A stretch of 20,117 bases of DNA from Alloclostridium intestinigallinarum (GTDB lineage Bacteria; Bacillota; Clostridia; Christensenellales; UBA3700), in assembly GCA_904393845.1 (NCBI GenBank), contig CAJFNB010000032.1, positions 1 to 20,117 on the forward strand, read 5' to 3'. Positions 14,580 to 20,117 of the stretch are shown piece after piece; positions within the stretch are counted from its first letter, which is position 1; each line of letters opens with the position of its first letter. The notes below the pieces were generated by a model. The model saw nothing but the letters and a program-made list of their open reading frames with translations, did not search any database and was not told the origin of the DNA. A program made the position numbers and the translations under genes.

Positions 14580-15736
14580 TATTCCACGAAGCCCAAAATG
14601 GTATTGAGTATGAATATCACTACGGGAAAGGCAAAGCAGAATATAAGCGCCCGGGTGTCCGTCTTGGACGTCTTTTTATCCTCGCTTTCAAAGCGTTGCA
14701 TGAGCATTTCGCGCACTTCGGGAGTGGCGGCGTTCTGAATCTGGGAAGCCCTGAACGCCTGTTCTTCCCTGCGTTTCGCGCGCTTTTCCTCATCTTCCGC
14801 AATCAGCGCAAGCCTCATATTCCATGCCTTGGGATTAGCGCCTTTCACCGCGCGCACTTCCCCTTCTATACCCCTTTCTTTTATTACCATGCGGTATATA
14901 AGGTACATAAGCGCGACAAGCGCGGCTATTCCGGCAACCATAGTGCCGACCATTATGCCGGCGGAAGCGCCGGTAAGCGTCACGTAATCTATGCCGGCGG
15001 AAGTCAGTCCGTAGTCGAGCAAAAGCACGGCAAGGTTGGATATGAAGTGCACTATGACGCTCGTCCACAGACTGCGCGTGAATATCACCAGCAGACTGCA
15101 AACCGCGCCCAGGAAGAATTGGTAAACCAACTGTATGGGAGAGCCGTGCATTACCGCAAACAGCGCGGAGCTTGCCAGCACGCCGAATAAATACCCTTTA
15201 CCCGAAAAGCCCCTTGCCACATGTCCGCGGAAGAGAAATTCTTCGCAGAACGCGGGCAGAAGCGCGCTTACGCAGACATAAGCTATCAGTTCGCCTATGG
15301 AAGTCGCGCTGGGCGCGGGAGAAAGGTTAAATCCGAGCGCGGTAAAACCCGAATTTATCAAAGTGGCGGCGGGCGCGAACGCAAACAGCGTCAGTATTCC
15401 GACAAGCGCGGCAAGCGCGAGATAGACGGGCTTTACTTTTTCCGCAAGTCCGCTGCCGAGATATACCTTTCTGCTTTTTATTTTGGAATACAAAAAGGGC
15501 GCCGACAAAAACGCAAGTTCGTTGATTACGACCGTAATGCAGGCGTACGCCACCGTGGTATCGAAGCCGTCCTCTCCGCCCGTGGGCACTTTCGTTATCG
15601 TAAGCACTATGTAGAACAAAAACTGCAAAAGCAGCATAACGATATATGCGCCGATAAATACCGCCGATGCGTCGTATACGCCGAATTCCTTTTCAAGCGG
15701 TTTGTTTATTACGTTCTGCCTGCCTTTTTTGCTCAT
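14579..15736 (-). CDS. CPBP-family intramembrane metalloprotease (CAAX-protease/Abi type)
   Basis: Polytopic membrane protein of 385 residues with about 7-8 hydrophobic segments. The family's catalytic motifs are all present in membrane segments: Glu165-Glu166 and Arg170 in CEEFLFRG, His197 in FAVMHGSP, and His230 and Asn234 in SVIVHFISN. After the core comes a charged cytosolic stretch (about residues 300-355, EDEEKRAKRREEQAFRAS) and a final transmembrane helix (ALIFCFAFPVVIFILNTILG). That tail-anchored extension is not part of the minimal CPBP domain. The ATG overlaps the walJ TGA (ATGA) and has GGAGA at 15741-15745. The substrate is unknown. Relatives act in envelope protein processing or bacteriocin self-immunity. 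Confidence 0.9.
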   Translation of the reverse strand: MSKKGRQNVINKPLEKEFGVYDASAVFIGAYIVMLLLQFLFYIVLTITKVPTGGEDGFDTTVAYACITVVINELAFLSAPFLYSKIKSRKVYLGSGLAEKVKPVYLALAALVGILTLFAFAPAATLINSGFTALGFNLSPAPSATSIGELIAYVCVSALLPAFCEEFLFRGHVARGFSGKGYLFGVLASSALFAVMHGSPIQLVYQFFLGAVCSLLVIFTRSLWTSVIVHFISNLAVLLLDYGLTSAGIDYVTLTGASAGIMVGTMVAGIAALVALMYLIYRMVIKERGIEGEVRAVKGANPKAWNMRLALIAEDEEKRAKRREEQAFRASQIQNAATPEVREMLMQRFESEDKKTSKTDTRALIFCFAFPVVIFILNTILGFVE

Positions 15737-16518
15737 ATTATCTCCGTAAGAAGAGAAGGTTCGAACTGGTATGCTATTTCCACCCTTACGTCCTTCCCCT
15801 GCCTTATGTGCGCCGCCGTCATGGCGGATATAACCGTGTTGTACGCCGTCTGCGGCGTGTTGTTATCCTGCGAAAGATGCGCCAGAATAAGCCGCTTTAC
15901 CCCTGCCTGAACCAGCCTTACGCCCACGTCCGCGGCGTCATCGTTGCTCAGATGTCCGTTTTTGCCCGCTATGCGCACTTTGAGCGGATAGGGATATTTG
16001 CCGTTTTCCAGCATAAATTTGTCGTGGTTGCTCTCCAATATAACGGCGTCGGCTTTGCACATACGCTTGCCCGCGCTCGCCGTCACATACCCCAGGTCGG
16101 TGGCGATGCACAGCGTTTTTTTGCCGTCTTCCACCTGGTAGCCCACCGTGTACGCCGCGTCGTGGTGCACCCTGAACGGGGTCAGAAACATATCTCCGAC
16201 GCTTATGCCGCCGTCGAACGGAACGGATGTTTCGCACGAAGTAACGGCGTATTTCGGGTATGCGTTTTCCGCGGACAGGGGTGAAATAAACGCCTTCACC
16301 CCGTACTTGTCGCAGAACGCCTGCACTCCCTTGATATGGTCGGTGTGCTCGTGCGTTACCGCCACCATTTGCACCTTTTTCAAATCAAGTCCGACGCCAA
16401 GCGCGCGCCGTTCGAGTTCACGCAGTGAAAGCCCCTGATCGATAAGCACGGCGGACGGGCCGCTTTCTATGTATGTACAATTACCCTTGCTGCCGCTTGA
16501 CAGCGTACAAATCTTCAT
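15733..16518 (-). CDS. walJ: MBL-fold metallohydrolase, WalJ/YycJ-type nuclease
   Basis: Metallo-beta-lactamase-fold protein of 261 residues, similar to YycJ/WalJ, a DNA exonuclease-like protein from the wal (cell wall kinase) operon. Metal-binding motifs: THEHTDHIKG (His56, His58, Asp60, His61), FRVHHDAAYTVGY, CIATDLGYV, GHLSNDDA and LAHLSQDNNTP. The N-terminal LSSGSKGNCTYIE is characteristic of this subgroup. The start ATG 16518 has GAGG just upstream and a good promoter at 16535-16563. First gene of the walJ-CPBP-rlmH operon; no walR/walK genes lie alongside here. Role in DNA repair or wall homeostasis is inferred from family. Confidence 0.88.
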   Translation of the reverse strand: MKICTLSSGSKGNCTYIESGPSAVLIDQGLSLRELERRALGVGLDLKKVQMVAVTHEHTDHIKGVQAFCDKYGVKAFISPLSAENAYPKYAVTSCETSVPFDGGISVGDMFLTPFRVHHDAAYTVGYQVEDGKKTLCIATDLGYVTASAGKRMCKADAVILESNHDKFMLENGKYPYPLKVRIAGKNGHLSNDDAADVGVRLVQAGVKRLILAHLSQDNNTPQTAYNTVISAMTAAHIRQGKDVRVEIAYQFEPSLLTEII

Positions 16519-16534
16519 ATAAGCCTCGTTATAG

Positions 16535-16563
16535 ATTGTAGCATAAAAACATTGTTTTTACAA
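16535..16563 (-). promoter_or_regulatory. Promoter of the walJ operon
   Basis: Minus-strand -35 TTGTAA (16558-16563), 17-base spacer, -10 TACAAT (16535-16540). It overlaps the divergent fumarase promoter back to back. Confidence 0.7.
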
Positions 16564-16581
16564 CAAATTCCGTGGTATAAT
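16553..16581 (+). promoter_or_regulatory. Promoter of the fumarase operon
   Basis: -35 TTGTTT (16553-16558), 17-base spacer, perfect -10 TATAAT (16576-16581), followed by AAAGGAG (16597-16603) and the ATG at 16609. Its -35 lies inside the spacer of the divergent walJ promoter. Confidence 0.75.
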
Positions 16582-16608
16582 ATGTGTAAAGCATATAAAG
16601 GAGCAGTT

Positions 16609-17439
16609 ATGAAAACCGCCGATCTGAACTTATTGGAACAAAAGATTGCCGAAGCGATCGAATATATAGCCTGCAATATGGAATCTTCCTGCCGCGCCGC
16701 CCTGGAAAAGGCGCGCGAAAGCGAGGAAAACCCCACCGCGCGCTTTGCGCTGGACGTAATGTGCGATAACGCGGACATCGCCGCGAAAAATGGCTTTCCC
16801 GTGTGCCAGGATACGGGCATGGCTGTGGTATTTTTATACGTCGGACGGGAACTTAAACTTGACGGCGATATATACAAGGCGGTGAACGACGGCGTACGCC
16901 GCGGCTACAAAATGCTGCGCAAATCCGTGCTCGATCCCGTAACGCGCGTAAATACGGGCGACAATACCCCCGCCGTGATACATACGCAGATAGTCGAAGG
17001 CGAAAAAATCCGCGTGGAGATAATGCTGAAAGGCTTCGGCAGCGAAAATATGTCGAAAGTGTATATGCTCAACCCCGCGCAGGGTCTGGAAGAAGCGAAA
17101 CGCCTGATTATAGACAGCGTGGCGCAAGCCGGCTCCAACCCCTGCCCGCCCGTCATTGTGGGCGTGGGTCTGGGCGGTACTTTGGAAAAAGCGTGCGAAC
17201 TTTCCAAACACGCGCTCTTCCGCAAACTCGGCTCTTCCAACCCCGACACCGAACTCGACAATCTGGAAAAATATCTGCTCGGCGAAATAAACAAGCTGGG
17301 CGTGGGCGCGCAGGGCTTCGGCGGAAACACCACCGCGCTCGGCGTTTTTATAGAAAAATATCCCACGCACATATCTTCCCTGCCCGTGGCGGTAAATATG
17401 CTCTGCCACTGCTCAAGAGCTACAAGTTTTGAAATATAG
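16609..17439 (+). CDS. Class I (Fe-S) fumarate hydratase, alpha subunit (TtdA/FumA N-terminal type)
   Basis: 4Fe-4S hydro-lyase subunit that with the next gene interconverts fumarate and malate. L-tartrate dehydratase belongs to the same family and cannot be excluded. 276 residues. The three conserved cluster cysteines are visible: Cys66 in FPVCQDTGMA, Cys179 in SNPCPPVIVGVGLGG, and Cys266 (or 268) in VNMLCHCSRA. NTGDNTPAVIH and GAQGFGGNTTALGV are also family signatures. I start at ATG 16609, which has AAAGGAG 5 bases before; a frame extending upstream to 16552 runs through the promoter. The beta gene follows after 7 bases. Such oxygen-sensitive split fumarases are common in anaerobes. Confidence 0.93.
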   Translation: MKTADLNLLEQKIAEAIEYIACNMESSCRAALEKARESEENPTARFALDVMCDNADIAAKNGFPVCQDTGMAVVFLYVGRELKLDGDIYKAVNDGVRRGYKMLRKSVLDPVTRVNTGDNTPAVIHTQIVEGEKIRVEIMLKGFGSENMSKVYMLNPAQGLEEAKRLIIDSVAQAGSNPCPPVIVGVGLGGTLEKACELSKHALFRKLGSSNPDTELDNLEKYLLGEINKLGVGAQGFGGNTTALGVFIEKYPTHISSLPVAVNMLCHCSRATSFEI

Positions 17440-17446
17440 GTGAATT

Positions 17447-17971
17447 ATGGAAAGAAAAATAACCCTTCCACTCGATAAAGAAGTTGCAAAAAGCCTCCGC
17501 ACGGGCGAAACCGTGCTCATTTCGGGCGATATGCTCGTCTTCCGCGACGCGGGACACAAGCGGCTGTTTGAAAGCATTAAAGCGGGTAAGCCCGATATAA
17601 ATTACGAGGGCGAAACAATCTATTTTATGGGTCCCTGCCCCGCTATGCCCGGTCAGGTCATGGGCAGCTGCGGTCCGACCACTTCGGGACGAATGGATAA
17701 ATATACCCCATATATGTTCGATACGGGACTTGCCGCGCAGATCGGCAAAGGCAAGCGTTCAAACGACTGCATACAGGCGATAGTGCGCAACGGCGGCGTT
17801 TACTTTGCCGCCATAGGCGGCGCGGGCGCAATGTATTCTTCCTGCGTAACCAAGGTGGAAGAGTTATGCTATTCCGATTTGGGCACGGAAGCCATACGCC
17901 GCATTACCGTAAAGGACTTCCCCGCCATAGTGGCGATTGATTCGCTGGGAAACAATATTTACGAAAGATAA
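17447..17971 (+). CDS. Class I (Fe-S) fumarate hydratase, beta subunit (TtdB/FumA C-terminal type)
   Basis: Second subunit of the split Fe-S hydro-lyase, carrying part of the substrate site. 174 residues, full length. Motifs: DKEVAKSLRTGETVLISG at the front, FMGPCPAMPGQVMGSCGPTT and SGRMDKYTPYM in the middle, GLAAQIGKGKRS, and AIGGAGAMYSSCV. Start ATG 17447 follows the alpha stop by 7 bases with a weak AGGTG site, so coupling to the alpha gene is likely. A hairpin terminator follows at 17993-18014. Confidence 0.93.
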   Translation: MERKITLPLDKEVAKSLRTGETVLISGDMLVFRDAGHKRLFESIKAGKPDINYEGETIYFMGPCPAMPGQVMGSCGPTTSGRMDKYTPYMFDTGLAAQIGKGKRSNDCIQAIVRNGGVYFAAIGGAGAMYSSCVTKVEELCYSDLGTEAIRRITVKDFPAIVAIDSLGNNIYER

Positions 17972-17992
17972 CTGTAATAAAGGACAGCTAAC

Positions 17993-18014
17993 AGGCGCCC
18001 CGAAGGGCGCCTTT
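17993..18014 (+). terminator. Hairpin terminator after the fumarase operon
   Basis: Perfect 8-bp stem AGGCGCCC/GGGCGCCT (17993-18000, 18005-18012) with a CGAA loop and a short TTT. On the opposite strand the same hairpin has a stable UUCG loop and lies 17 bases after the convergent gene's stop (18029), so it may serve both, although the T-run is poor in either direction. Confidence 0.65.
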
Positions 18015-18028
18015 CGAATTACATTTTC

Positions 18029-18571
18029 TCAAAAATAATAACCGGCCTCATATAGCATAGACACAACCAGCATGGCTATAGCCAAAACCATTGCCGCCAG
18101 CGTAAATAGCAAAGACAGCGCCGCAGGGAAAAAGTATTCGCTTGTCTTTTGCGCTTTTCTTTTTTCCTTAGACGCCATAACACAAGAGAGAACAGAAAAC
18201 ACCACGGCAAACACGCCTCCGATTATACCGAGTATGCCCGCACCGATCGGGAATCTGGTAAATTCATAATAATGATCGTGCATAAATGCAAAAACCAGGG
18301 AAACGAACATAGCAAATGTTATGGACACCAGCGACATTATCCAAGAAATGTGCTTTTTATCGCCCTTTTTGACGGACGATCCCTGCTCCGTCGCCCCGTA
18401 TTCCGTTACAATCCCATCTTCTTTCGGCTCGGACACAACGGGTATACTTTCCGCAGGACACGATGCCGATTCTTTTTTAAGACTTGCCTCATATTCTGGC
18501 GTAAGTTTTCCGCACTTGACACACATCACCGCATCATCGGGCATTTCATTTCCGCAATATGTGCAATACAT
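18029..18571 (-). CDS. Zinc-ribbon membrane protein, function unknown (second of a tandem pair)
   Basis: 180 residues. An N-terminal zinc ribbon MYCTYCGNEMPDDAVMCVKC (Cys3, Cys6, Cys17, Cys20) is followed by a polar Ser/Glu-rich linker (about 25-70) and three hydrophobic segments (about 75-97, 108-135 and 146-175). Proteins of this layout are common in Clostridia, and the ribbon may face the cytoplasm, but no function is established. The start ATG 18571 has a strong AAGGAGG site. The gene begins 12 bases after the paralogue at 18584-19060 and is probably co-transcribed with it. The linker sequences differ, so the pair is an old duplication. Confidence 0.85.
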   Translation of the reverse strand: MYCTYCGNEMPDDAVMCVKCGKLTPEYEASLKKESASCPAESIPVVSEPKEDGIVTEYGATEQGSSVKKGDKKHISWIMSLVSITFAMFVSLVFAFMHDHYYEFTRFPIGAGILGIIGGVFAVVFSVLSCVMASKEKRKAQKTSEYFFPAALSLLFTLAAMVLAIAMLVVSMLYEAGYYF

Positions 18572-18583
18572 AGCTAAACCTCC

Positions 18584-19060
18584 TTATGCGACCCTCATAG
18601 AAAGCATTACTGCAGAACAAATAAAATCTATTATATAAGCCAAGCCCACCGCAGTCATACATATAGGAAAAATGCGATTATATGCCGAAGCGCGTTCCGT
18701 CACTGACAGCACCAAAGAAACAACCGCAATTATCAATGTGAGTATGGAGAATATGCCCGCAACAGCTACCAAACCTATCTGCCCCAGCATATAACTGCTT
18801 TCACCCATAAGTTGCTGCATTGTCGACGACGTGGTTATTATAGTGTTAAGCACCATGCCGAACAAGAATAAGAAAAAGGCAACCAGCGCCATTATAGTGC
18901 TTTTTGTAAGTTTAATCTTTTTCGCCGCATTTTGTACGGGAACGGCAGTGCCTCCGGCAGCAGGCTTGACAAGTTTTTGCCCGTCGTCCGTAAGCCTTCC
19001 GCACCCGGTACATATCATAGCGTCGTCTTCCAATTGTTTGCCACAAAATTTACAATACAT
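18584..19060 (-). CDS. Zinc-ribbon membrane protein, function unknown (first of a tandem pair)
   Basis: 158 residues. Same architecture as its neighbour: ribbon MYCKFCGKQLEDDAMICTGC (Cys3, Cys6, Cys17, Cys20), a shorter linker, and three hydrophobic stretches (about 53-76, 91-121 and 130-154). The cysteine spacing and the shared MYC.(Y/F)CG...DDA.(M/I)C pattern show it is a paralogue. The start ATG 19060 has AAGGAGG 7 bases before and a well-formed promoter at 19097-19125. Both genes look lower in GC than the neighbouring operons, which could mean a different history. I cannot name a function. Confidence 0.85.
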   Translation of the reverse strand: MYCKFCGKQLEDDAMICTGCGRLTDDGQKLVKPAAGGTAVPVQNAAKKIKLTKSTIMALVAFFLFLFGMVLNTIITTSSTMQQLMGESSYMLGQIGLVAVAGIFSILTLIIAVVSLVLSVTERASAYNRIFPICMTAVGLAYIIDFICSAVMLSMRVA

Positions 19061-19096
19061 AAATTTGCCTCCTTATACAATATTAGTTACAATATA

Positions 19097-19125
19097 ATTG
19101 TAGCATACATATTTTATCGTGTAAA
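19097..19125 (-). promoter_or_regulatory. Promoter of the zinc-ribbon gene pair
   Basis: Minus-strand -35 TTTACA (19120-19125), 17-base spacer, -10 TACAAT (19097-19102), 37 bases before the first ATG. Independent of rRNA transcription, which ends upstream at 19285-19315. The stretch 19130-19284 between them has no gene I accept, but holds the palindromes CAATAC/GTATTG (19193-19209) and TTGTCA/TGACAA (19205-19223). Confidence 0.7.
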
Positions 19126-19284
19126 GATGTCGTAACAAAAAACACGGATATAGGATTAAAATCGGAGCATAATGAGAAAGCGACCGCAGGCAATACTAGC
19201 CGTATTGTCAAGGGAGCTGACAAAATTATGGACGAAATAGCGCCCGCCGAGCCGTCTTTCTCCGCGCCCGACCTGTGCATAAAC

Positions 19285-19315
19285 AAAAAACACAACCCGG
19301 GTTTCAGGTTGTGTT
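19285..19315 (-). terminator. Intrinsic terminator downstream of the 16S rRNA gene
   Basis: Minus strand AACACAACC (19307-19315) pairs perfectly with GGTTGTGTT (19289-19297), with a 9-base loop that can close further by T-G and G-C pairs. A run of six T (19290-19285) follows. It ends about 138 bases after the 16S 3' end, with no other RNA gene in between. Confidence 0.88.
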
Positions 19316-19377
19316 TCCAAAATTTATACCAAACAAAAAGGCGGAAGCGTTTTTTCCAAAGACGGGTTTTCATTTAT

Positions 19378-19446
19378 ACTCTTGGGTTGCCCCTTGAGTG
19401 ACTGCAAATTACTTGCAGCCTCGACCAGATGTAGCTATTAAGCTAC
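19378..19446 (-). other. Post-16S spacer with three short hairpins
   Basis: Immediately after the 16S 3' end come GTAGCT-TAAT-AGCTAC (19431-19446), CTGCAA-GTAAT-TTGCAG (19402-19418) and ACTC..GGG..CCC..GAGT (19378-19399) as successive hairpins. They could be processing signals for the rRNA precursor. The sequence contains no tRNA-Ile or tRNA-Ala, which are common in 16S-23S spacers. Confidence 0.6.
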
Positions 19447-19451
19447 TCCTT

Positions 19452-20117
<666 letters not shown>

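Noticed and set aside
19083..19373. 96-codon minus-strand frame after the 16S gene
   Set aside because: It spans the intrinsic terminator and the zinc-ribbon promoter and has no similarity I recognise.
19228..19401. 57-codon plus-strand frame starting ATGGACGAAATAGCG with AGGGAG upstream
   Set aside because: It reads through the 16S terminator stem and the post-16S hairpins, and its C-terminal half is dictated by those structures. No family recognised.

Overview
The window is a stretch of bacterial chromosome of roughly balanced base composition, densely coding and mostly on the minus strand. It looks like a Bacillota (Clostridia-type) genome. The evidence is a CIRCE-like heat-shock operator, strong AGGAGG-type ribosome binding sites, sigma-A promoters, the gene order pth-mfd-foldase lipoprotein, a walJ...rlmH block, and a clostridial-looking 16S rRNA 3' part. 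I cannot place it below class level. The 16S segment at the right edge would do that. No prophage, insertion sequence, CRISPR array, toxin-antitoxin or defence gene is visible. This is mainly a housekeeping region with several unexplained structured non-coding stretches.

Layout: 1-921 gap (GAPDH, C-terminus outside the window) and 1049-2167 an M29 aminopeptidase, both minus. 2401-3348 fba (class II aldolase), plus, with its own promoter and terminator. 3407-3778 is non-coding and holds a run of back-to-back hairpins. 3779-4837 is a lipoprotein with an Ig-like and a beta-helix domain (minus). 4838-5157 is non-coding, GC-rich and strongly foldable on the minus strand, ending in an intrinsic terminator. 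5158-5583 is a small heat-shock protein with a CIRCE-like site. 5867-6409 is an ADP-ribose-type Nudix hydrolase. 6464-8680 is a PrsA/SurA-like foldase lipoprotein.

8756-13995 is a translationally coupled minus-strand operon: M14 peptidase, tadA, pth, mfd. Stops and starts overlap by 1, 4 and 8 bases. 14106-16518 is a second coupled minus operon: walJ-like nuclease, CPBP membrane protease, rlmH. Facing away from it, 16609-17971 encodes the two subunits of a class I Fe-S fumarase. 18029-19060 holds two tandem zinc-ribbon membrane proteins of unknown function. 19453-20117 is the 3' part of a 16S rRNA gene on the minus strand. It is followed by short hairpins and an intrinsic terminator, with no tRNA or 23S after it.

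Themes: central carbon metabolism (gap, fba, fumarase), translation quality and tRNA/rRNA maturation (pth, tadA, rlmH), transcription-coupled repair (mfd), envelope proteostasis (foldase lipoprotein, CPBP, M14 murein-peptide-type peptidase, walJ) and heat shock (hsp20). The most useful leads are the apparent separation of 16S from 23S, the hairpin array at 3510-3776, and the long-range-paired RNA candidate at 4887-5152.
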